48,233 nt of DNA, taken from contig CALUFN010000084.1 in assembly GCA_944319945.1 (NCBI GenBank), positions 1 through 48,233 on the forward strand. Direction: 5' to 3'. Each line of letters begins with the position of its first letter. The first letter of the stretch is position 1. Positions 7,357 to 15,798 of this stretch are shown in pieces. The notes beneath the pieces are model-generated. The model did no database searches. It was not told where the DNA came from and was given only the letters and a program-made list of their open reading frames with translations. This DNA is from an uncultured Prevotella sp. Lineage in GTDB: Bacteria; Bacteroidota; Bacteroidia; Bacteroidales; Bacteroidaceae. The position numbers and the translations under genes are program-made.

Positions 7357-9138
7357 TCATTGTTCCTTTTCAGACAATTCAAGCCACCGCATTTCCTTTA
7401 AATCCAGCTCTTCCTTAAGTACCGGTAGCCTTTTGCTCTTTTCAGTAAGTTCGTCTATCGACAACTCCCCACTGCATAGTTCCTCTTCTATTTTCTTACG
7501 CTCGGTTTCTAATGCGGCTATATCTTTCTCCAACTGATTGTATTCGACTCTTTCCTTATACGACATTCGATTATTCTCTTTATGCTGCCTTTGTCGTGCA
7601 TGACTTTCTTTTTTACCCTCTGCCTTGATTTCGTCCTTACTCTTCAGCGAAAGCCATTCTCGGTATTGGGTATAATTTCCCGGAAAATCCTTAACCACAC
7701 CGTTCCCCTTGAATACCAGTAAATGATCTACGACCTTGTCCATAAAATATCGATCGTGGCTAACGATTATCACGCAGCCGGGAAAATCGGCCAAATATTC
7801 TTCAAATATCTGTAACGTCTGGATATCCAAATCATTTGTAGGTTCGTCTAATACGAGGAAATTCGGATTCTTCATCAGCACCGTACATAAGTACAGCTTA
7901 CGCTTCTCGCCGCCGCTGAGCTTATACACATAATTATACTGCTGCTCTGGTGTGAACAAGAAATATTGAAGAAACTGAGATGCGGACAAATGCTTTCCGC
8001 CTCCTAAATCAACGTAATTCGCCACCTCGGTAGCAACGTCTATGACTTTCTTTTGCTCGTCAAACTGTAATCCTTCTTGAGAATAATAACCGAACTTTAC
8101 GGTCGTACCGATATCAAATCGTCCACTGTCAGGACGCTCCAAGCCCAAAAGCATTTTCACAAATGTTGATTTTCCGGTTCCGTTGTTTCCTACGATCCCC
8201 ATTTTCTCATAACGGGCAAAATTATAATAAAAGTCCTTAAGAATGACCTTATCCGGTTCCCATGCCTTTGATATGTATTGGCATTCAAAAATCTTGCTGC
8301 CGATATATACGTTTCGAGACTTCAGCCTAACCTGGCGTTCTTCTATTCTTCGCTTGGCAGACTTTTCAAGATCGTAAAACGCATCTTCCCTATAACGCGC
8401 CTTGTGGCCTCTTGCCTGAGGCATCCTGCGCATCCACTCAAGCTCTTTGCGGTATAAGTTGTTAGCCCGGATTATTTCCGCCTTCGCGTTGTCGATGCGC
8501 TCTTGTCGCTTTTCAAGATAATAGCTGTAATTTCCACGATAGGAATACAATCGCTTATCGTCAAGCTCGATAATGACGGAACACACACGGTCAAGGAAAA
8601 ACCTGTCGTGCGTAACCATCAGCAGGGTTTTGTTGCCTTGCGACAAATACCCTTCAAGCCATTCGATCATGTCTAAGTCCAAATGGTTCGTAGGTTCGTC
8701 CAACACCAACATGTCAGGCTCTGTTATAAGAACCTTTGCCAACGCAACACGGCGTTGCAATCCACCGCTCAACACGCCGATTCTTTGCTCTAAATCACCT
8801 ATCTTTAGTCTTGTTAATATCTGCTTGGCTTTTAATATCAAATCATCGCCGCTGCCTCTACTGAAGCAAGCCTCGAGCACTGTGTCATTATCATTGAACT
8901 TTGGGGTCTGCTCCAAAAAGCCGATACGCAGATCTCTACGAAAAACGATTCGTCCGGAATCATATCCTTCAATCCCGGCCAAGATTGACAGCAAAGTAGA
9001 CTTGCCGGTTCCGTTATGCGCTATCAGCCCTACTTTCTGACCTTCGGCAATGCTGAACGATATATCTTGAAACAATAAATGCGAGCCAAATGACTTAGTG
9101 AGATTCTGTACGTCTAAATATACTTGAGGATTAGGCAT
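7357..9138 (-). CDS. ABC-F family ATPase (Uup-like)
   Basis: A 593-residue soluble protein with two ABC domains and no membrane segments. Domain 1: Walker A NGTGKST 42-48, signature LSGGLQRR 123-130, Walker B LVLDEPTNHLD 144-154. Domain 2: Walker A NNGTGKST 318-325, signature LSGGEKRK 407-414, Walker B LVLDEPTNDLD 428-438. An interdomain linker at about 205-275 is arginine- and lysine-rich. A C-terminal coiled coil at about 525-590 resembles the Uup DNA- and ribosome-binding tail. ABC-F proteins act on the ribosome. The linker is not obviously that of a resistance-type protein, so housekeeping is more likely. It is the last gene of the long operon, 7 nt after engB. Confidence 0.9.
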   Translation of the reverse strand: MPNPQVYLDVQNLTKSFGSHLLFQDISFSIAEGQKVGLIAHNGTGKSTLLSILAGIEGYDSGRIVFRRDLRIGFLEQTPKFNDNDTVLEACFSRGSGDDLILKAKQILTRLKIGDLEQRIGVLSGGLQRRVALAKVLITEPDMLVLDEPTNHLDLDMIEWLEGYLSQGNKTLLMVTHDRFFLDRVCSVIIELDDKRLYSYRGNYSYYLEKRQERIDNAKAEIIRANNLYRKELEWMRRMPQARGHKARYREDAFYDLEKSAKRRIEERQVRLKSRNVYIGSKIFECQYISKAWEPDKVILKDFYYNFARYEKMGIVGNNGTGKSTFVKMLLGLERPDSGRFDIGTTVKFGYYSQEGLQFDEQKKVIDVATEVANYVDLGGGKHLSASQFLQYFLFTPEQQYNYVYKLSGGEKRKLYLCTVLMKNPNFLVLDEPTNDLDIQTLQIFEEYLADFPGCVIIVSHDRYFMDKVVDHLLVFKGNGVVKDFPGNYTQYREWLSLKSKDEIKAEGKKESHARQRQHKENNRMSYKERVEYNQLEKDIAALETERKKIEEELCSGELSIDELTEKSKRLPVLKEELDLKEMRWLELSEKEQ

Positions 9139-9145
9139 AATAAGT

Positions 9146-9751
9146 CTACTGCTTATTTAACGTCGCATTAATTTCTTCAATGTAAGAGAGTATCTCGTCC
9201 CTACCTTTTTTCGTCTCGCTGCTTGAAACGAAATACGGTGGAAGTTCTTCCCATGTGTCTTTTAATTTCTCCATATACTCCTTTGCGGCCATTTGCGACT
9301 TTTGGGCACCGACTTTGTCCGCTTTAGTGAAAATCAAGGAAAACGGTATGCTGCTCTGCCCTAACCAGTCTATAAACTCACGGTCTATTTTTTGCGGGTC
9401 ATGACGTATGTCGATAAGGACAAATACATTCACGAGTTGCTGACGGTTAAGGATATATGAAGATATCATTTGCTCCAACTTGTTTTGTACGGATTTTGAA
9501 CGCTTTGCATATCCGTAACCGGGCAAGTCGACCAAATACCATTCATTATTAATGATAAAGTGATTGATCAAAAGAGTCTTACCGGGAGTAGCTGAAGTTT
9601 TTGCAAGATTCTTATGATTGCACAACATGTTTATCAAACTTGATTTACCTACGTTACTTCTTCCGATAAACGCATATTCAGGTTTTATATCATTAGGACA
9701 TTTCGTCCATGTCGGACTGCTTATTACAAATTCGGATTTCTTAATATCCAT
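9146..9751 (-). CDS. engB: Ribosome biogenesis GTPase EngB/YsxC
   Basis: A 201-residue GTPase needed for late 50S assembly. Visible motifs: G1 GRSNVGKSS (30-38), switch region TSATPGKT (52-59), G3 DLPGYG (75-80) and G4 TKAD. Length is usual for YihA/YsxC. It sits between the FtsX-like permease (36 nt upstream) and the ABC-F gene (7 nt downstream) on the minus strand. Confidence 0.95.
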   Translation of the reverse strand: MDIKKSEFVISSPTWTKCPNDIKPEYAFIGRSNVGKSSLINMLCNHKNLAKTSATPGKTLLINHFIINNEWYLVDLPGYGYAKRSKSVQNKLEQMISSYILNRQQLVNVFVLIDIRHDPQKIDREFIDWLGQSSIPFSLIFTKADKVGAQKSQMAAKEYMEKLKDTWEELPPYFVSSSETKKGRDEILSYIEEINATLNKQ

Positions 9752-9787
9752 ATCAAATAATCATTTAAAATATAAATTAAATAAATA

Positions 9788-10990
9788 TCACACATCCTTA
9801 CGTTTCCAAATCCTCATAATCTTCCTGTTGATTGCGAACATATTAGCCAAAGATACGAGAACAAACAACAAGACTCCAAGCACGACTGCCGATAACACTG
9901 AACCAGACTCGATTTGCGGGAACAAAGTTTCGATAACACCCATATAATACTCTCGCGCAAAAAACACGATGACAAGGGCTATGACTAACACGAAAGCGTT
10001 AAGTCCCAACGTTAAAAGCACATAAGGTGATGCCACACGTAACGGGCTGTAGCCTATCAATAGAAGATTTTCAAGTTTGGACGTATTTTTTTGTACAAGC
10101 AAATAGATGCTTAACATCAAAATGTAAAAACTCAATATACTAATTACGGCTCCGACGGTCATAACCACTGAAACCATCAATCGTAAAAAGTAAGTAGTTT
10201 TTTCATTCTGAAGTTTTTCGTCATCGACTTCCAATCCCTTACTGTCCAAATATTTAGCGATGTTCTCATCCGCAGGATTAACCATCTCTACAAGCAGGCG
10301 TGTCGGCTCAGACTGTGTACCGTTGGAATACACGGAGTTACTCCAATTCATGAACGACTGTGGTACAAGTATTGTGTTAAGCCTGCCTGAAAATCCGATA
10401 ACACGACCTTTATACTCATCATGACGGCCATTACCGTGAATGTAAATCCTGAAATCAATCATCCCGACAAGCCCTTCGCTTATCTTAGGAAGCGAATGCG
10501 ACTGGGCAAAACCGAAATTATACATATTGATATATGTTCGAGGCAGGATTATCGGCACCTCGCGGCTTCCCTCCTCATACTTCCAATCATGTAACGGTAC
10601 ATCTACAAAATCATCTGGCACGCTCTCAAAAAAAATCTCCGAGCTCAATATCGACTGGCCGTTTATCCCCATCTTTGCATCCACCTTGTATTCAGTAGAC
10701 GTAAACCTGCCAATCTTATTTACGAACTTTTGCTTTGACAATTCATCAATCTCACTGTTCGTAAAAAGACCTGCCCTACCCGAAAGTGTGTTAGCTGCAC
10801 CTACTTTCTTGCTGACTATTACGTAATTGGACTTCATGAAACTGTCTTGCGACGTAAAAACAGGCAATACGTCGCGATAAAACTGATATCCAAGAAGCAC
10901 TATAAGCATACCGAACAAATTAGAAAAGGCAAATCCTCCAAATTGAGGCACGCTTATATGCTGACGCAATAATTTCCAAACCAGACTCAT
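9788..10990 (-). CDS. FtsX/MacB-type ABC transporter permease
   Basis: A 400-residue membrane protein with FtsX-like topology: one membrane segment at about 19-38, a large extracytoplasmic domain at about 40-265, then three segments near the C-terminus, ending in a basic tail (RKIMRIWKRKDV). Such permeases are mechanotransmission or export units that pair with a cytoplasmic ATPase. Its ATG overlaps the ATPase stop by 4 nt, so the two are surely partners. Substrate unknown; the adjacent DUF4836 lipoprotein may act with it. FtsX itself is less likely because it is 100 residues shorter and usually sits beside FtsE. Confidence 0.8.
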   Translation of the reverse strand: MSLVWKLLRQHISVPQFGGFAFSNLFGMLIVLLGYQFYRDVLPVFTSQDSFMKSNYVIVSKKVGAANTLSGRAGLFTNSEIDELSKQKFVNKIGRFTSTEYKVDAKMGINGQSILSSEIFFESVPDDFVDVPLHDWKYEEGSREVPIILPRTYINMYNFGFAQSHSLPKISEGLVGMIDFRIYIHGNGRHDEYKGRVIGFSGRLNTILVPQSFMNWSNSVYSNGTQSEPTRLLVEMVNPADENIAKYLDSKGLEVDDEKLQNEKTTYFLRLMVSVVMTVGAVISILSFYILMLSIYLLVQKNTSKLENLLLIGYSPLRVASPYVLLTLGLNAFVLVIALVIVFFAREYYMGVIETLFPQIESGSVLSAVVLGVLLFVLVSLANMFAINRKIMRIWKRKDV

Positions 10991-11631
10991 AACCTGAAAA
11001 CTTTTTCGTACTCTAAATCCATGTGCTTTCCTATGCTCGTCACTATCACCGCTGCTCCCTGACTCTTTGCCTCGTTCATCATGAGCCGTCCCATCGTGTC
11101 AGAGTTTGTATCATCTAGATGGCTTATAGGTTCGTCTGCAAGGATGAAATCAAAAGGCTGCGCCAACGCACGCATCATAGCCACACGCTGCTGCTGGCCG
11201 AAGGACATGTGACCGATCTTGACATCCAGTTTGTCACTTATTCCAAGCATGTCAAACCATTCGAGTATTTGACGGCGTGTCTTATATCCAGTCAGCTTAT
11301 TCTTGATTTCAACATTCTCAAATGCCGTAAGCTCTGGAAACAAGCGCAACTCCTGAAACAAACAACTTACATGCCGTTCACGTATCCTAACCCAATCTGC
11401 AACCGTTAACGATGAAGTAGAAATAGAATCAAACATTATCCCGCCTGAGTAATCATGCCTATAACCTAAAACATAACTACAAAATGTACTTTTACCCTTA
11501 CCGCTATCCGCCTCAACAAGATATAAGCGTCCCTTTTCAAACACGACATCTTGATTCCAGATGTCCGACATCAAATCATTACGCTGAGAAAATATATCCG
11601 GGACAACTTTATGAAATGCTATCCTTTCCAT
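10987..11631 (-). CDS. ABC transporter ATPase with unusual motifs
   Basis: A 214-residue LolD/MacB-type ATPase. Walker A reads ADSGKGKST (41-49) with Ala in place of the first Gly. The Q-loop is LFQE (91-94). The signature is MSFGQQQRV (142-150), with Phe at the third place of LSGGQ. Walker B is FILADEPISHLD (162-173). The H-loop His expected after the last strand is replaced (VIVTSIGKH, 196-203). Lys47 and Glu167 remain, so ATP binding is likely but hydrolysis may be slow. It starts at a TAATG shared with the end of the DUF4836 gene and overlaps the permease gene by 4 nt. Confidence 0.85.
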   Translation of the reverse strand: MERIAFHKVVPDIFSQRNDLMSDIWNQDVVFEKGRLYLVEADSGKGKSTFCSYVLGYRHDYSGGIMFDSISTSSLTVADWVRIRERHVSCLFQELRLFPELTAFENVEIKNKLTGYKTRRQILEWFDMLGISDKLDVKIGHMSFGQQQRVAMMRALAQPFDFILADEPISHLDDTNSDTMGRLMMNEAKSQGAAVIVTSIGKHMDLEYEKVFRL

Positions 11632-12986
11632 TATTCCATAATATATAAAACTGTTTCTTTTCCTCCGATAAAAGACTTAATAAGTTTGCCGATACCGTCA
11701 TGGCTTACAAATGAATTGACATTAATAAACAAGGCCAATCTATTTCCTTTTATTAAACTTTGGATTTCTGCTGATAATGGGTCTGCCGCTTTCGATAGAA
11801 TATTCCTTGCGTATGATTCAGTGCTTCCAGAATAGAATTGTAAGTCTTTAGTTACACCAAAGAAATATGACATACCATCATTAACATAACAATAAGCATC
11901 GACATCCCAGTTCACAATCTTACTACCAACAGGACAAGACTTTTTCCAATAATCTATGTCTTCAAGAAAATCCTTACTCCTTAATTTAGCACACATCTGT
12001 ATATACGTATGCTTTTTTGCATATTCGGGTAAAACGAACGCAACGTCTCCGTCTATGCTTTTAATTATATTGTCCATGTCTATCGCCGTATTCACGCCTG
12101 CCAACAAAGCCTGAAATGTTTTGTTAGAATGAAGTACGTTAATGAGCTGTCGTCCGTCGACATTCATAAACACGCCCATTGCAGCCGTATCCGGTACGTT
12201 GCCAGTATAAGTTTCAGTTATCGGGCGGAATATCTTTCGAGAATCTTTCAATTGTGCATCCAGTGCCTTATTAAATGAGAACGTCTCCCCATATACGACA
12301 AAACAATCATCCGAATTTTCTATTCCGGCACTAATCATCACTTGGGATACGTCTGCGTCTTTAGGTGCGCCAACGGAGAACATGGCTGCAAACTTATCAG
12401 GCAAGGCATTTGCTTGAGCAACAACGGCAACCGGTGCCATTATGCTATCCAACTTAGCAAACATACGAGTGTCTTTTACACCCTTATCCTCACCTTGTTC
12501 AAGAAGATTCACTATCTGCCTTTTCACTTCCGCATTTTGTGTAGGCAAAGTCGGGCCTAATACGACCAACGCGCCTGAAGAGAAGCCCGTAACCCACGAA
12601 TCCTTAACAACAGTGAACTTATAACCGTTATATTCAGAAACAGCCTTACAATAGCCGTCATTCGACAATTTGCCAAACCATTCATTAAGTTTCCCGTCAT
12701 CATCGACTTTGGCGGCCAAACCAATATTGCCTTCTACGGTTTCAAACAAATAAAGTTTTGAAGACCAATCAATTCCGCAATCAGAAACATCGTCCGTATT
12801 AAAGAAATCATTTATAAAACCATCCGTCTTGCCGTCCAATAAAGCTGAGGCATCCACTGAAGCCAAAGCCGTACAGTTTCCCGGTATGGCATTCACATAA
12901 TCTTCATCCGCACATGAAGAAAACACGGATAACACAAGAATCAAGGCAATAGTTGTTCCGAATGACTTAAGCGCAATCTTTTTCAT
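11631..12986 (-). CDS. DUF4836 family lipoprotein
   Basis: About 451 residues from the ATG at 12986 (an in-frame ATG at 13004 adds six residues). A signal peptide ends in a lipobox (SVFSSC), followed by ADEDYVNAIPGNCTALASVD. The opening after the cysteine and the whole length match DUF4836, a Bacteroidetes family of unknown function; members begin by asserting a VPxxxxxVxxVDxxxL-like pattern. Acidic residues directly after the cysteine are compatible with surface export in this phylum, which is only suggestive. Its stop codon overlaps the ATPase start (TAATG), tying it to the ABC transporter. Likely in the envelope. Confidence 0.8.
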   Translation of the reverse strand: MKKIALKSFGTTIALILVLSVFSSCADEDYVNAIPGNCTALASVDASALLDGKTDGFINDFFNTDDVSDCGIDWSSKLYLFETVEGNIGLAAKVDDDGKLNEWFGKLSNDGYCKAVSEYNGYKFTVVKDSWVTGFSSGALVVLGPTLPTQNAEVKRQIVNLLEQGEDKGVKDTRMFAKLDSIMAPVAVVAQANALPDKFAAMFSVGAPKDADVSQVMISAGIENSDDCFVVYGETFSFNKALDAQLKDSRKIFRPITETYTGNVPDTAAMGVFMNVDGRQLINVLHSNKTFQALLAGVNTAIDMDNIIKSIDGDVAFVLPEYAKKHTYIQMCAKLRSKDFLEDIDYWKKSCPVGSKIVNWDVDAYCYVNDGMSYFFGVTKDLQFYSGSTESYARNILSKAADPLSAEIQSLIKGNRLALFINVNSFVSHDGIGKLIKSFIGGKETVLYIME

Positions 12987-13049
12987 TAACTTAGAATTAA
13001 ACATCCTCTTGGAATAATGTCACAAACATGCATCAATGCATTCCAAATT

Positions 13050-13781
13050 TTATTTTCGTAAAGCTAATTGTGCAATCATCGTAGCCGTCAATGCCGCAGT
13101 TTCCGTACGCAAACGACTCGTCCCTAACGAGACAGGTACATAGCCGTTATCCATTGCCAACTTCACCTCGTCTATCGAGAAGTCTCCTTCAGGACCGATC
13201 AGCACCGTTACGTCGTCACCTTCTTCAGACTTTGACAACGTGTAAACGTCTGTGAAAAAGTCCTTACGCTCTATCTCATCGTAGCAATGGGCAATGTATT
13301 TCCGTCCATTACGCGGCGTCGTAACAAATTCCTTAAAAGACATCATTGCATTCAATCTCGGCTTCCACGGTTTACGGCTTTGCTTCATGGCGGATACTAC
13401 GATCTTATCCAAACGAACCGTGCGCATGACCTTACGCTCTGAAAACTTACAATTCAAGAATGTAATATCGTCAATACCCACCTCAGTGGCCTTCTCGCTG
13501 AACCATTCTATACGGTCCATCATCTTTGTTGGAGCGATTGCTATGTGCACACCACCCTTCCAGCCTTTCTCTTGCGGTAACACTTCCTTTATTTCATACA
13601 TGCAACGCTTTGTTGCAGCTATCGTAACCTCTGCACGGTAAAAGCAGCCCTCTCCGTCCATCAGGTACATTTCATCACCGCTCTTCAGTCTCAGCACTCG
13701 TAGGGCATGCATGGCCTCGTCCATTGGCAACTCTGTCAACTCAGCAGCCGAAGGTACATAGAAAAACCTTATTTCTTTCAT
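13050..13781 (-). CDS. rsmE: 16S rRNA (uracil-1498-N3) methyltransferase RsmE
   Basis: A 243-residue SPOUT-class enzyme that methylates U1498 of 16S rRNA with SAM. The knotted C-terminal core shows VTVLIGPEGDFSIDEV and SLGTSRLRTETAAL, which bind SAM; the N-terminal PUA-like domain carries HALRVLRLKSGDE. Length is normal. It lies 10 nt after the bifunctional nuclease gene and 63 nt before the DUF4836 start. Confidence 0.95.
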   Translation of the reverse strand: MKEIRFFYVPSAAELTELPMDEAMHALRVLRLKSGDEMYLMDGEGCFYRAEVTIAATKRCMYEIKEVLPQEKGWKGGVHIAIAPTKMMDRIEWFSEKATEVGIDDITFLNCKFSERKVMRTVRLDKIVVSAMKQSRKPWKPRLNAMMSFKEFVTTPRNGRKYIAHCYDEIERKDFFTDVYTLSKSEEGDDVTVLIGPEGDFSIDEVKLAMDNGYVPVSLGTSRLRTETAALTATMIAQLALRK

Positions 13782-13791
13782 AGTAATTTAC

Positions 13792-14361
13792 TTATTCATC
13801 GGTGTTGCCACCTTTTTTATTACGTCGTTTTTTCTCGTCACGCAAATGTGACGCAAGTTCATAATTCTCATCAGCAATGGCTTTGTCTAAAGCTGCCTGT
13901 AACATTTCATCGCTTATCGTGTTGACCGGCAACGACACGCCACGGGAATGCTCGTTATATGTTACCGATTGACGCCTCATAAGCTCTGATTCCATGTATA
14001 ACGGGATACCTCCTACAACAGAAAGGAGCACCGCGTCGGAAGCACGTATAAGAGTCGGCGCCATCGTCTTGTCGTCATATAAGATTGCCCTGTATTGTCC
14101 GTCGATAATGTCGTCTATAAGCAGTTCAAAGTTGGCATCCGAACAATTTTTCAATAAATTGCAAAGAACTTCCGGAAGCATAATCCTTGTTATAGGTATT
14201 CTCTTCGCCCGAAGTTCGAGCTGCACCGCCATAGCCTTATCGCAAACAATGGTTATCTGCCTCTTCTTTGCTTCGTCGGTCAACAGAAGCAAGCATAGGT
14301 CTTCCGTTCCGACAATTTCAGACACGCCCTTAAATATCAACCTTTCTTTCAACATAAGCAT
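13792..14361 (-). CDS. Bifunctional nuclease family protein (DUF151) with UVR motif
   Basis: A 189-residue protein. Residues about 5-125 match the DUF151/bifunctional nuclease fold (LLLLTDEAKKRQITIV, then IDGQYRAILYDD and RASDAVLLSVVGGIPLY). Residues about 153-180 form a UvrB/UvrC-type helical hairpin (LDKAIADENYELASHLRDE). DUF151 proteins have reported DNase and RNase activity; the UVR motif mediates protein contacts. The pairing is common in this phylum. It lies 5 nt downstream of the transporter gene and 10 nt upstream of rsmE. Confidence 0.88.
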   Translation of the reverse strand: MLMLKERLIFKGVSEIVGTEDLCLLLLTDEAKKRQITIVCDKAMAVQLELRAKRIPITRIMLPEVLCNLLKNCSDANFELLIDDIIDGQYRAILYDDKTMAPTLIRASDAVLLSVVGGIPLYMESELMRRQSVTYNEHSRGVSLPVNTISDEMLQAALDKAIADENYELASHLRDEKKRRNKKGGNTDE

Positions 14362-14366
14362 ACACT

Positions 14367-15638
14367 TTAAATTTCAGCGCGTCCATTTTTCGGACGGAAT
14401 ATTAAGGCAAAAGCTATACAGATCAACAATGCGTAACCTGCAAATATGAACCAGCAGGTCTGCCAATCTCCCACCGTATAAAAATTATCACCTACCTGTT
14501 TTCCCGTAGTAAAGGCATTTATAACCGCTTGGGCACTCAACGTTCCGATCGTAGCCCCTATTCCGTTTGTCATAAGGAAGAACAATCCTTGAGCGCTCGA
14601 ACGTATTGAAGCGTCCGTATTATTATCTACATACAGCGAGCCGCTTACGTTGAAGAAATCGAATGCCACGCCGTAAACCAACATTGACAAGACAAACATC
14701 CAAACGCCGTCGCCAGGATTGCCCAAACCGAAAAATCCGAACCTCAATACCCATGCGAACATTGCTATGAGCATGACGTTTTTGATTCCATAACGCTTCA
14801 TAAAATAAGGAATCAGCAGAATGCAACATGTTTCGCTGATCTGCGACAATGATATGAGAATATTTGCATGCTGCACGCCGAACGTATTGGCATATTCAGG
14901 CATTGCTGCAAAACTGCTTATGAACGGGTTGGCAAAGCCGTTGGTAATCTGCAGGCTGACACCAAGCAACATGGAGAACACAAAGAATATAACCATGTTC
15001 TTTTGCCTGAACAACGTAAAAGCCTTAAGGCCTAAGGCATAGGTCAAACTTCTCTTCTCACCGCCTTTAACGATGGGACATTTGGGAAGAGAAAACGTGT
15101 AAAGAAATAAAATGACGCTTAACACGCCTGATACGATGAACTGATTTTGGTTGGCTTGGAATCCCATAAGGTCAACAAACCACATGGAACAGATAAAGCC
15201 AATGGTTCCAAACACCCTGATCGGTGGAAAATCTTTCACCGTATCCATACCGACCTGCGTCAAGGCATTATACGCAACGGAGTTACTTAACGCCAATGTC
15301 GGCATATAAAACGCAACCGAGCATGAATAAAGGGCGAATAATATCGTAAACGAAGCATCACCCACCGATAACATGCCGTATAAGGCGGCAAGTATCATGA
15401 ACACTCCGGCGACAAGATGGCAAAGTCCGAGCAGCTTCTGAGCCTGAATCCAGCGGTCGGCGATTATACCCATCAAAGCCGGCATGAAGATGGAGACAAG
15501 CCCTTGCATGGAATAAAACAGACCTATATCCGTACTCATTCCGATGTTGCCGAGATAACGGCCCATTGACGTAAGATAAGCGCCCCAAACCGCAAACTCA
15601 AGGAAGTTCATAAGCGCCAAGCGGACTTTAAGACTCAT
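14367..15638 (-). CDS. Nucleoside permease (NupG-like, MFS)
   Basis: A 423-residue integral membrane protein with about 12 hydrophobic segments. The N-terminus (RLALMNFLEFAVWGAYLTS) and the ADRW loop after segment 2 match the NHS/NupG group of proton-linked nucleoside transporters. It is the first gene of the eight-gene minus-strand string ending with the ABC-F gene. A consensus promoter about 95 nt upstream carries a perfect palindrome, so expression is probably controlled by a repressor. Exact nucleoside preference cannot be read. Confidence 0.88.
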   Translation of the reverse strand: MSLKVRLALMNFLEFAVWGAYLTSMGRYLGNIGMSTDIGLFYSMQGLVSIFMPALMGIIADRWIQAQKLLGLCHLVAGVFMILAALYGMLSVGDASFTILFALYSCSVAFYMPTLALSNSVAYNALTQVGMDTVKDFPPIRVFGTIGFICSMWFVDLMGFQANQNQFIVSGVLSVILFLYTFSLPKCPIVKGGEKRSLTYALGLKAFTLFRQKNMVIFFVFSMLLGVSLQITNGFANPFISSFAAMPEYANTFGVQHANILISLSQISETCCILLIPYFMKRYGIKNVMLIAMFAWVLRFGFFGLGNPGDGVWMFVLSMLVYGVAFDFFNVSGSLYVDNNTDASIRSSAQGLFFLMTNGIGATIGTLSAQAVINAFTTGKQVGDNFYTVGDWQTCWFIFAGYALLICIAFALIFRPKNGRAEI

Positions 15639-15722
15639 AAGAGAATATTTTTAGACCTACAACAAAACAATGCAGACATCAACAAAACCGTTCTTCATTT
15701 AGCTGCACGACCGATACTCTCG

Positions 15723-15743
15723 GTTATCTTATGCAAAGATAAC
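15723..15743. promoter_or_regulatory. Candidate operator on the nucleoside-transporter promoter
   Basis: Perfect inverted repeat GTTATCTT-N5-AAGATAAC, 21 nt, covering the -7 box TATCTTTG (15741-15734). This is a classic place for a repressor site; no regulator gene is adjacent. Confidence 0.6.
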
Positions 15744-15764
15744 GCAAAAATGAGTATCATCAAA
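15734..15764 (-). promoter_or_regulatory. Promoter of the nucleoside-transporter operon
   Basis: Minus strand TTTG (15764-15761), exactly 19 nt, TATCTTTG (15741-15734). Predicted leader about 90 nt. Confidence 0.8.
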
Positions 15765-15798
15765 AAAAATAACATTATTTATATTACACGAATACGGC

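Noticed and set aside
7357-9138. Antibiotic-resistance type ABC-F protein
   Set aside because: The interdomain linker is short and the C-terminal coiled coil is of the Uup kind; it is embedded in a housekeeping operon.
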